A stretch of 44,344 nt of DNA, taken from Polaromonas sp. CF318 (lineage in GTDB: Bacteria; Pseudomonadota; Gammaproteobacteria; Burkholderiales; Burkholderiaceae_C). Below the pieces are notes generated by a model. It did no database searches. It worked only from the letters and a program-made list of their open reading frames with translations, and was not told where the DNA came from. A program made the translations under genes and the position numbers. Of the stretch, positions 1 to 7,810 are shown in pieces. Location: positions 1-44,344 of the forward strand of contig NZ_AKIV01000011.1 in NCBI RefSeq assembly GCF_000282655.1, written 5' to 3'. Each line of letters opens with the position of its first letter. Position 1 is the stretch's first letter.

Positions 1-773
1 CCCCCCAGCCACTGGCCGCCGCCCTTGGTGAACACCAGGCGCGGGATTTTCACGCCCTCATGCTCGCGCTTGAGCTGGGCCAGCACCCGGGCCGTGTAGG
101 CCAGGCTGAAGGTCTTGAAGGCCGCGTCGGCCAGCACGCCGCCCCAGCTGTCGAAAATCATCACCGCCTGGGCGCCGGCCTCGATCTGCGCGTTCAGGTA
201 GGCGGCCACCGCGTCGGCGTTGACGGCCAGCATCTTGTGCATCAGGTCGGGGCGCTGGTAGAGCATGGTCTTGACCAGGCGGTAGTCGTCGGAACCGGCG
301 CCTTCGACCATGTAGCAGGCCAGCGTCCAGGGGCTGCCGGAAAAGCCGATCAGCGGCACGCGGCCGTTCAGGGCCTTGCGGATGGAGGTGACGGCGTCAA
401 AGACATAGCGCAGCTTGGCCAGGTCCGGCACCTGCAGTTTGGCCACGGCGGCCTCGTCGCGCACCGGGGTGGCGAAGCGCGGGCCTTCGCCCAGCGCGAA
501 AGACAGGCCCAGGCCCATGGCGTCGGGCACGGTCAGGATGTCGCTGAACAGGATGGCCGCGTCCAGCGGGTAGCGCTCCAGCGGCTGCAGCGTGACCTCG
601 GTGGCGTAGTCGGTGTTGGTGGCCAGGCCCATGAAGCTGCCGGCCTGGGCCCGCGTGGCGCGGTATTCGGGCAAATAGCGGCCGGCCTGGCGCATCAGCC
701 AGACGGGGGTGTGGGGGGTGGCCTGGCGCAGGCAGGCGCGCAAAAAAGTGTCGTTTTGAAGGGGTGCGAACAT
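1..773 (-). CDS. hemE: Uroporphyrinogen decarboxylase, N-terminal part (cut by window edge)
   Basis: Decarboxylates the four acetate side chains of uroporphyrinogen III to give coproporphyrinogen III in cytoplasmic haem synthesis. The visible 257 residues begin [13 protein letters not shown] and carry the family signature [15 protein letters not shown] near residues 25-40, the active-site segment [16 protein letters not shown] near 130 and FDSWGG further on. The family is normally about 350-370 residues, so roughly 100 C-terminal residues lie left of base 1. The start is the ATG at 773-771; an ATG four bases further upstream is in another frame. The ribosome-binding site is weak. The next gene (900) is divergent, so the gene must be transcribed from the 774-899 gap. 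Identification is secure. Confidence 0.96.
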   Translation of the reverse strand, partial: MFAPLQNDTFLRACLRQATPHTPVWLMRQAGRYLPEYRATRAQAGSFMGLATNTDYATEVTLQPLERYPLDAAILFSDILTVPDAMGLGLSFALGEGPRFATPVRDEAAVAKLQVPDLAKLRYVFDAVTSIRKALNGRVPLIGFSGSPWTLACYMVEGAGSDDYRLVKTMLYQRPDLMHKMLAVNADAVAAYLNAQIEAGAQAVMIFDSWGGVLADAAFKTFSLAYTARVLAQLKREHEGVKIPRLVFTKGGGQWLG

Positions 774-899
774 GCACTGATTGTCTCAGGTTGGCTTTGT
801 GTCCATTGACACGGGTGCCGGTGCTTGGGCTGGTGCTGGAACTGGCACTGATGCCGGTTCGGATTTACCATGGCCGCAAGGGCTTTCCAGGAGCATTCC

Positions 900-1262
900 A
901 TGCGCATGAACGACCAGGAGTATTTCCGCAGCTGCATCGCCAAGGAGCGGCACCTGGCGCAGTTGCTGGGCCACACGCACATCGAGGAATGCTACGAAAG
1001 CGCGGGCACGCTCTGGGACAGCGCCCAGGCCCTGCCGCAGTGGACGCGTGACTGGGCGGCCTGCGGGCCGCTGCTGGCGGCCCATGGCATCAGCGTGGGG
1101 TTTGACGCCGAAGGCGCGACCCTGGGCGCCACGCATGTGCATTTTTCCGACCACCCGAGCCGCGACCGGGCCCTGATGTACGGCATCGTCAAGGAAGTGA
1201 TCTTCCGGCTGGAACACCACAAAGCCGCGCCGTCGCACGCGCTCACATGCGCAGCGTCTTGA
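900..1262 (+). CDS. Small conserved-looking protein, possibly NinX/DUF2591-like
   Basis: Encodes 120 residues with no signal peptide or membrane segment. The start at 900 (MRMNDQEYFRS) is chosen because CAGGAG lies seven bases upstream; an in-frame ATG at 870 lacks such a site, and a second ATG at 906 is possible. The middle (residues 50-70) reads DWAACGPLLAAHGISVGF, a pattern reminiscent of the phage-derived DUF2591/NinX family, where a Trp-rich segment is followed by GP(I/L)(I/L) and a hydrophobic strand. That resemblance is weak and from memory. The last 20 bases overlap the convergent cyclic-di-GMP gene. Function is unknown. Codon use does not obviously differ from the neighbours, so I expect a real but poorly characterised gene. 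Confidence 0.7.
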   Translation: MRMNDQEYFRSCIAKERHLAQLLGHTHIEECYESAGTLWDSAQALPQWTRDWAACGPLLAAHGISVGFDAEGATLGATHVHFSDHPSRDRALMYGIVKEVIFRLEHHKAAPSHALTCAAS

Positions 1263-3747
1263 TAAAGGCTTCCAGCTCGTCAATCGGCAGCGGCTTGCAG
1301 AACAGGTAGCCCTGGTAGCAGTCGCAGCCGTGGCGCGACAGGAAGTCGCGCTGCGCCTCGGTCTCCACGCCCTCGGCCACCACGCCCAGCCCCAGGCTTT
1401 GCGCCAGGCCGATGATGGTGCGCGCGATGGCCGCGTCGTTGGGGTCGCGCAGGATGTCTTCGACAAAGGACTTGTCGATCTTGAGCTGGTCCAGCGGCAG
1501 GCGCTTGAGGCAGGAGAGCGACGAATAACCCATGCCGAAATCGTCGAGCGACAGGGTCACGCCCATCTTCTTGAGGCGGGCCATCTTGGTGATGGTGATT
1601 TCCATGTCCTCGGCCAGCAGGCTTTCGGTCAGCTCCAGCTTGAGCTTGTGCGGGCTGACCTGGGTTTCCTTCAGCGCGGCCATCACCAGGTCGACGAACT
1701 CCGGGTGGCGGAACTGCCGCACGCTGACGTTGACCGCGATGCTGAGCGCCGCGGTTTCGGGGCGCTGCGCCCAGGCCGCGAGCTGGCGGCAGGCGGTTTC
1801 CAGCGCCCACTGGCCCAGCGGCAAGATCAGCCCGGCGTCTTCGGCGGCCGGGATGAACTCGGCGGGCTGCACCAGGCCGCGTTCGCCGTGCTGCCAGCGC
1901 AGCAGCGCCTCCACGCCCGTCATGCGACCGTCGCGGCCCACCTGCGGCTGGTAGTACAGCAGGAACTGCTTTTCGCGCAGGCCGCGGCGCAGGTCGGATT
2001 GCAGCGCGGCGCTGGCCGTCACGGCCGCCTGCATGGCCGGGTTGAAGAAGCAGACCGTGTTGCGCCCGGCCATCTTGGCCTGGTACATGGCGAGGTCGGC
2101 CTGCTTGAGCAGGTCGCCGATGTTGTTGAGCGTCTGGTTGAAGGCGGTCACGCCTATGCTGCAGGTGCTGTAGTGCTGGTAGCCCGCCAGGCTGTAGGGC
2201 TCGCTGAGCGCGGCCAGGATCTGCCCGCTCACGATCTCGGCTTTCACGGTCGCTTCGCGCGGGTCCTGGCCCAGGTCTTCCAGCATCACCACAAACTCGT
2301 CGCCGCCCAGGCGCGCCACCGTGTCGGTCTGCCGCACGCAGGCCGCCAGGCGCTTGGCCACCTGCTGCAGCAGCAGGTCGCCCTTCTGGTGGCCCATGGT
2401 GTCGTTGAGCGTCTTGAAGTTGTCCAGGTCTATGAACATCAGCGCGCCTTCGCGCGGGTGGCGGCGGTTGTGGACCAGCGCCTTGTCCAGCCTGTCCATC
2501 AGCAGCTGGCGGTTCGGCAGCTGGGTCAACGGGTCGTAAAAGGCCAGGTGCTTGATCTCGCTTTCCGCCACCTTGCGCCGCGTGATGTCGCGGCCCACCG
2601 CCACCCAGTGGGTGAAAAACACGCCGGCGTCGTCGGCCACCGGCACGATGTCGACCTCCATCCAGAAATGCCGGCCGTTCTTTTTGTAGGTGATGAGTTC
2701 GGCCTGCACCGGCTCGCCCTTCTGGAAGGCGTTGCGTATGCGCTCGAGCTCGCCGCGCTGCGTCAGCGGCCCGCACAGCAGGCGCGGCGAATGGCCCAGC
2801 GCCTCGGCCAGGCTGTAACCCGTGTGCTGCTCGAAGGCGTTGTTGGCGAAGATGATGCGCAGCCCGGGCCGGCCCGAGGGAACCGCCTCGGCGATCAGCA
2901 CGATGTCGTTGAGCCGCGAGATGCTGGTCTCCAGCAGCATGAGCTGCTCCCTGGCCTTGCGCCGTTCACTGACGTCGCGAAAGTAGATCGCCAGCCCGTC
3001 GGGAAAGGGGTAGGCGCGTATCTCGAACCATTTGTCCAGCGGCGCATACAGGGCCTCGAACTCCACCTGGTAGTTGCCCGCCACCGCCGCGCGCACCTTT
3101 TCGGAGAACAAGGTGTTGATGGCGCCCGGAAATTCCTTCCAGATGCTTTTGCCCAGCAACTCCGTGGGCGGCCGACCCAGCAGGCGCGCGCCCTCGCGGT
3201 TCAGGTAGCTGAAACGCCACTGCGGGTCCAGCGTGTAAAAGCCCTCGGTGATGCTCTCCAGCGTGATGCCCAGGCGCGTGGCCAGGCGCTGGGCGTCTTC
3301 CTCCGTCTGCCGCGCGGCGTGCTGCGGCTGCGCGTCCAGCTGGGCCGCCGCCAGCCCGGCCAGCGTCTCCAGGTCTTCTTCCTGGTCGGCGCCGAGGCTG
3401 CGCGCCGCCTTGTCCATGACCGCCAGCACGCCCAGCAGCGTGCCGTCTTCCCGGTTCAGCGGCAGGCCGCGGTAAAAGGCGATCTCGGGCGCGCAGCGCG
3501 CCGGCAGCAGCGGCTGGCGCGGCGGTGTTTCGAGGGTGGCGCCGCACAGCGCCAGCAGTCCCTCGCGCTCCTGCGGGGAAAAACCGGTGCCCGCGACGAA
3601 GCGGGCCTCGCCGTTTTCAAGGCCGGCGACGATGGCAATCGGTGCGCCGCAGGCGCGGGCCGCCAGCCGGGCGAGCCGGTCGGCGCCGGAATGCGGCAGC
3701 ACATGGAGCGCGAAGGCGGGCGCCAGCTTGGGAACGGAAACGGACAC
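1243..3747 (-). CDS. GAF-PAS-PAS-GGDEF-EAL cyclic-di-GMP signalling protein
   Basis: An 834-residue cytoplasmic protein that probably makes and/or degrades cyclic-di-GMP. Order: a GAF-like domain (about 15-140), a first PAS (about 155-265), a second PAS with PAC (about 275-395), GGDEF (about 400-565) and EAL (about 580-830). The GGDEF loop is intact (RLGGDEFVVML, near 481). The EAL domain keeps EALLRW, NVSVRQF, ELTES, DDFGMGYSSL, KIDKSFV, EGVE and QGYLF, so phosphodiesterase activity is likely. There is no transmembrane segment, so the signal is probably intracellular. The second PAS looks like a LOV domain that has lost its photoactive Cys (see findings). The gene is divergent from the small gene at 4008 across a 260-bp gap. 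Which activity dominates cannot be told from sequence. Confidence 0.93.
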   Translation of the reverse strand: MSVSVPKLAPAFALHVLPHSGADRLARLAARACGAPIAIVAGLENGEARFVAGTGFSPQEREGLLALCGATLETPPRQPLLPARCAPEIAFYRGLPLNREDGTLLGVLAVMDKAARSLGADQEEDLETLAGLAAAQLDAQPQHAARQTEEDAQRLATRLGITLESITEGFYTLDPQWRFSYLNREGARLLGRPPTELLGKSIWKEFPGAINTLFSEKVRAAVAGNYQVEFEALYAPLDKWFEIRAYPFPDGLAIYFRDVSERRKAREQLMLLETSISRLNDIVLIAEAVPSGRPGLRIIFANNAFEQHTGYSLAEALGHSPRLLCGPLTQRGELERIRNAFQKGEPVQAELITYKKNGRHFWMEVDIVPVADDAGVFFTHWVAVGRDITRRKVAESEIKHLAFYDPLTQLPNRQLLMDRLDKALVHNRRHPREGALMFIDLDNFKTLNDTMGHQKGDLLLQQVAKRLAACVRQTDTVARLGGDEFVVMLEDLGQDPREATVKAEIVSGQILAALSEPYSLAGYQHYSTCSIGVTAFNQTLNNIGDLLKQADLAMYQAKMAGRNTVCFFNPAMQAAVTASAALQSDLRRGLREKQFLLYYQPQVGRDGRMTGVEALLRWQHGERGLVQPAEFIPAAEDAGLILPLGQWALETACRQLAAWAQRPETAALSIAVNVSVRQFRHPEFVDLVMAALKETQVSPHKLKLELTESLLAEDMEITITKMARLKKMGVTLSLDDFGMGYSSLSCLKRLPLDQLKIDKSFVEDILRDPNDAAIARTIIGLAQSLGLGVVAEGVETEAQRDFLSRHGCDCYQGYLFCKPLPIDELEAFIKTLRM

Positions 3748-4007
3748 GGGACGAGGACCTGCTTTTCAGAACATTCAATAGCCCATGCTGACGCATCGCG
3801 CCGCGGTTTTTTCGTGAGATTTGCAAGCGTTGGCGATAAAGCGTTGCAAAACGTTCCGTCACTTACCCGTGTACGGTTTTGTCCTACGCTGTGGGTCGCA
3901 TGCTCCCCACGAGGGGTGGCCGCATCACCCTTCATGCTGCACCACCTCCGCGGCGCTATCGGCGCCAGCTTTCCCGTTGTTCCCGTTTTTATTCCAGGCA
4001 AGGACCC

Positions 4008-4304
4008 ATGAGCTCCCCAGAACTCGACCAGTTGCAGCAATGCCCCGACATCGACACCCTGCAAACCGTCTTGAGGACCTTGTGCGCCCGCTTCGGCTCG
4101 GTCACGCAGCTCAACATCCTGCCGGCCGCCCATGCCGGCAAGCAGCAGGCCCTGTGTTTTCTGCGCATGGCCTCGGAGGAGGAAGAGCAAAAGCTCATGA
4201 GCGGCCTGGGCATAGGCCGTTTCGGCGGCGAGTTGGTGGTGGTCGTGGACCTGCTCGCCGGGCAGCCCTCGCCGACGGCCGATCTCTGGAGTTCCCCGGC
4301 CTGA
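4008..4304 (+). CDS. Small RRM-like (putative RNA-binding) protein
   Basis: A 98-residue protein starting MSSPELDQLQQ at the ATG at 4008; AAGGA just upstream (about 4000-4004) supports this start over the longer reading from 3879. The pattern of a helix, RFGSVTQLNIL, a charged loop, QQALCFLRM, a second helix (SEEEEQKLM) and GGELVVVVDL fits the beta-alpha-beta-beta-alpha-beta order of an RNA recognition motif. The aromatic RNP1 residues are poorly conserved, so RNA binding is an inference. The stop lies ten bases from the convergent methyltransferase gene. It may equally be a small protein-protein interaction domain. Confidence 0.72.
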   Translation: MSSPELDQLQQCPDIDTLQTVLRTLCARFGSVTQLNILPAAHAGKQQALCFLRMASEEEEQKLMSGLGIGRFGGELVVVVDLLAGQPSPTADLWSSPA

Positions 4305-4314
4305 AGGCCGGCGC

Positions 4315-5646
4315 TTATTTCGCGGCCGCGCCGACCGACACGTGCCTGAGCAGCAGGCGTTCCAGCGCGTTGAGCGTCTCGTAGGATTCGGCGAAGTCGG
4401 CAAACAGCACGGCATTGTCGGGCGCCTCGGCCTTGCCCTGCCAGGCCGCGCGGAACTGCTCGAAGATCTCGCCGAAGCTGCGGCGGCCATCTATCAGCGC
4501 GAGGATTTTCGCGCCGTACTTGCCGGGATTGACCATCACGGAAACACCCGAGTGCTGGTGCCTGAGCATAAAAGGCTGGCCGCGGCTGTTGCCGAAAACC
4601 TGGGACGCGATCTCGCCGGTCAAGGGCTCGTGGTAGAAAAAAGGCACGTAGTCGGTATCGCCGTAGGGCGCGCTGCAGGCCGCGTTGCGCGTCAGGTACA
4701 GCGAATGCGTGATGATGCTGCCGCCCATCAGCTCGGCCATTTCATATTGCTGCCTGAGCGGCAGCTTGCGCAGCGCCGCAGCCATGGCCGGCGGCTTGCT
4801 GCCCAGCACCATGTGCGGCAGGTAGGGCGATCGGCCGCGCTGCACGTCGCTGAAGGCCAGGTGCATGCCGTGGCCTTGTTTCCCGTCCGCCGCGCCTTCG
4901 CCCAGCCAGTCGAAGAGCTCCCCCACGCTGTACGAGCGGTCCTGTGAATGCAGCAGCAGGTCGTAAATGCCGGCGTCGCCGGCCTTGTGGTCGTGGTGCA
5001 GGTCTTCGCTGCGCTTGAACCAGTTGCCGGGCGGCAGGCTGGCCAGGATGTCGCGGGTATTGGCGATCTTGCGCTGCGCGTCCGTTTCGCCGCCGTTGAC
5101 CATGCGCATCAGCGCCTGCATCTGGTAGACGCCGATGCGGCCCGTGGTGGCATAGAGCATGAGCCCGATGGCGCCGTCCGGTTTCAGCACGCTGAGCAGC
5201 GCCTTGAAACCCAGGTCGGGGTCGGCCAGGTGGTGCAGCACGCCGCTGCAGTTGATGTAGTCGAATGTGCCGAGCTGCGCGGCCAGCGCCGGCAGGTTCA
5301 GCAGCGAGTCGTGCACCCAGCTGATGTTGCCGAGCCCGCGGATCTGCGCGCGCTCCCGGGCCAGCGCGATGCTGGCCTGGCTCATGTCCAGGTGCACGAT
5401 GTGCGCGTCGGTGTGGCGCAGCTGCTCGGCCAGGAAAATCGTCGCGTCGCCCGTGCCGCCGCCCGCCACCAGCGCCCGGAAGCCCTTCTGGAAAGACTGC
5501 TTTCCGGCAAAGCAGTAGTGGTTGATCATGGGCAGGTCTTCCAGCCAGGTCAGCACCAGGCGCTTGTGCTCGTCCTGCGGGTTGCAGGGCGGGTAAGGCA
5601 GGGCTTCGTACTGGTTTCTGACCTCGGGCAGGTAGTTGTCGGGCAT
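4315..5646 (-). CDS. Class I SAM-dependent methyltransferase with extra C-terminal domain
   Basis: A 443-residue protein. The start MPDNYLPEVRNQYEALPYP is chosen because GGAAG stands five bases before the ATG at 5646; an upstream in-frame reading to 5718 runs into a palindromic repeat and is unlikely to be coding. The Rossmann-fold motif I is VAGGGTGDATIFLAEQL (about residues 58-74), followed by the acidic residue of motif II in IVHLDMS and motif IV in FDYINCSGVLHHL. Residues beyond about 250 form a second domain I do not recognise, with a nutrient- or cofactor-independent look and no Cys cluster. The substrate is unknown. The opening NQYEALPYPPCNPQDE is typical of a subfamily found near glycosylation or tetratricopeptide proteins, but nothing here confirms that. 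Confidence 0.85.
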   Translation of the reverse strand: MPDNYLPEVRNQYEALPYPPCNPQDEHKRLVLTWLEDLPMINHYCFAGKQSFQKGFRALVAGGGTGDATIFLAEQLRHTDAHIVHLDMSQASIALARERAQIRGLGNISWVHDSLLNLPALAAQLGTFDYINCSGVLHHLADPDLGFKALLSVLKPDGAIGLMLYATTGRIGVYQMQALMRMVNGGETDAQRKIANTRDILASLPPGNWFKRSEDLHHDHKAGDAGIYDLLLHSQDRSYSVGELFDWLGEGAADGKQGHGMHLAFSDVQRGRSPYLPHMVLGSKPPAMAAALRKLPLRQQYEMAELMGGSIITHSLYLTRNAACSAPYGDTDYVPFFYHEPLTGEIASQVFGNSRGQPFMLRHQHSGVSVMVNPGKYGAKILALIDGRRSFGEIFEQFRAAWQGKAEAPDNAVLFADFAESYETLNALERLLLRHVSVGAAAK

Positions 5647-5710
5647 GGCGTCTTCCGGAAATTGGCAGTAAAGACGTATTGTCTCCGCCCGAAGAGTGTT
5701 CCCCCCTTCT

Positions 5711-5773
5711 CCGCTCACTTCGTGTAGCGGGATCCCCCCTCAGGGGGCGACATCTACGGCCCGGCGAAGCCGG
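5711..5773. repeat. Intergenic palindromic (REP-like) element with three hairpins
   Basis: Three short hairpins stand in a row: CCGCTCAC/GTG-AGCGG (5711-5730), CCCCC/GGGGG (5734-5747) and CCGGC-GAA-GCCGG (5761-5773). The text of this stretch resembles a palindromic element I have often seen between genes of Comamonadaceae, but I cannot search for other copies. It lies in the 158-bp gap between the lipoprotein gene (ending at 5805) and the methyltransferase gene, both on the minus strand. It could therefore act as a terminator or mRNA-stabilising structure between them. Confidence 0.6.
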
Positions 5774-5804
5774 TTCCGTGCTGTCACTTGGTTAAGACAA
5801 GAGA

Positions 5805-6587
5805 CTACCTGACGGGTAAAAACTGCAGGAAGGTCCCCCCGAGCAAGTTCTGCACGTAGGTGATCACCGCGCGCCGGTACTTCTCGGTCAGCACCGAGGC
5901 CAGCAGATCCAGCCGGCCGATGACCTTGCCGAACTCGCGCTCAAAGCTCAGGTTGCGTTCGCGCTCGGTGATCTCGTCGGCCAGCAGCAGGGGCTGGCCC
6001 GCGGCATTGCGGCGGTTGGACAGCATCCACACGGCGATCTCGATATTGCGCGCGGCGTTGTAGATGTATTGCGCGTCCAGGCTGTCGGTCAGGTAGAAGG
6101 CGGTCTTGCCGCCATGGGCCGTGACCACCATGTCGGCGCTGGCATAAATAAAGGCGGCCACGCGGTCACCCTTGAAGTCCGGGCCCAGGGCCAGCGACAG
6201 CGCGGCGATGTCGCGCTTGCCCTGCAGCTCCGGCCAGGGCGTGCGCGTGTCCACGGCCACGCGCAGCTGGGCCAGGGCCGCGTCGCGGCTGAGGGCGCTG
6301 GTCTTGCGCCATTCAGCCGGGTTGCGGCGGTAGAGCTTGTCGGCCAGGCGCAGCAGGCTTTCGAGGTTATCGCGCATGCCCAGCGTGGCCATGCGGTTCA
6401 CGTCCGACTGGCCGACCTCGCCGGCGGCCATGGGCGCGGCCTGGGCTTCACCTTTGTGGGTGGGCGCATCGCTGGCGCAGCCGGCCAGTGCCGTGGCGGC
6501 CAGCAGCAGGCAAGGGCGCAAGAAGGAAAAAATCGAAGGCGGGACGGCGGGAATGGGCGGGAGGGTAGGGGCCGTGCGCTGGGACAT
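5805..6587 (-). CDS. Putative lipoprotein of unknown function
   Basis: A 260-residue protein with a hydrophobic segment at about 20-36 ending in the lipobox LAGC; Cys37 would be lipidated, and Ala at +2 suggests outer-membrane sorting. The segment before the hydrophobic core (about 19 residues, Pro-rich) is longer than usual, but no later Met is available before the lipobox. The mature part is mostly helical, with MRDNLESLLRLADKLYRRNP, a region GDRVAAFIYASADMVVTAHGG, and a basic-acidic helix near 205-235. No enzyme motif is visible. It stands alone, with a 50-bp gap to the CoA-binding gene upstream on the same strand. It may be an envelope-stress or peptidoglycan-associated lipoprotein, but that is a guess. 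Confidence 0.85.
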   Translation of the reverse strand: MSQRTAPTLPPIPAVPPSIFSFLRPCLLLAATALAGCASDAPTHKGEAQAAPMAAGEVGQSDVNRMATLGMRDNLESLLRLADKLYRRNPAEWRKTSALSRDAALAQLRVAVDTRTPWPELQGKRDIAALSLALGPDFKGDRVAAFIYASADMVVTAHGGKTAFYLTDSLDAQYIYNAARNIEIAVWMLSNRRNAAGQPLLLADEITERERNLSFEREFGKVIGRLDLLASVLTEKYRRAVITYVQNLLGGTFLQFLPVR

Positions 6588-6638
6588 GGCGCATTTTCAG
6601 CGGCGATGCGCGACCGCGCAAGCCTGGCTTTCCCGGGC

Positions 6639-7079
6639 TCAGGCCGAAGCCAGCAGACCGCGCGACTGCAGCACCCGGTGGTCTATCTTGATGCAGTGGT
6701 CCTGCACCACCAGCAGGCCGGCGGCCTCGGCCTTGGCCGCCGCGGCCGGGTTGCTGATGCCCAGTTGCATCCAGACCGCCTTGGCGCCTATGGCGATGGC
6801 CTCGTCGACCACGGGCGGAATGTCCTCGCTGTTGCGAAAGCAGTTCACCAGTTCGATTTTTTCGTGGCGCGCGGCTTCGGTCAGCGAGGCATAGGCTTTT
6901 TCGCCCAGCACCTCGCTGGCGTTGGGGTTCACCGGGATGATGCGGTAGCCGTTGGCCTGCATGTAGCGCGCCACGTCAAAACTTGCGCGGTGCGGCTGCG
7001 GTGACAGGCCCACCACCGCGATGTTGCGGTAGTGCTTGAGGATGTGCGGCATGCGCTCGGCGGGGGGCAGGGTGGTCAT
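6639..7079 (-). CDS. CoA-binding domain protein (YccU-like)
   Basis: A 146-residue single-domain protein of the CoA_binding_2 family, a Rossmann fold related to the nucleotide-binding part of succinyl-CoA synthetase. Visible hallmarks are IAVVGLSPQPHRAS (residues about 20-33), YRIIPVNPNASEVLG (about 45-59), VNCFRN and AKAVWMQLGISN (about 100-111). Members are small cytosolic proteins of uncertain role that bind CoA in crystals. The gene follows the redoxin gene on the same strand with an 18-bp gap and is probably cotranscribed with it and the DsbD-like gene. No strong ribosome-binding site precedes the ATG, which fits read-through translation. Confidence 0.92.
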   Translation of the reverse strand: MTTLPPAERMPHILKHYRNIAVVGLSPQPHRASFDVARYMQANGYRIIPVNPNASEVLGEKAYASLTEAARHEKIELVNCFRNSEDIPPVVDEAIAIGAKAVWMQLGISNPAAAAKAEAAGLLVVQDHCIKIDHRVLQSRGLLASA

Positions 7080-7097
7080 GAGCTGCGTGGCTGCGGG

Positions 7098-7763
<666 letters not shown>

Positions 7764-7810
7764 GGCTTGAACTCCTTGGCGAAGAAATCAATGACAGGAA
7801 CGGCAAGATC

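Noticed and set aside
1330..4011. An 893-codon open frame antisense to the GGDEF-EAL gene
   Set aside because: It is low complexity (Arg, Gln, His, Ala), spans an intergenic region, and the opposite strand encodes an unmistakable multi-domain protein.
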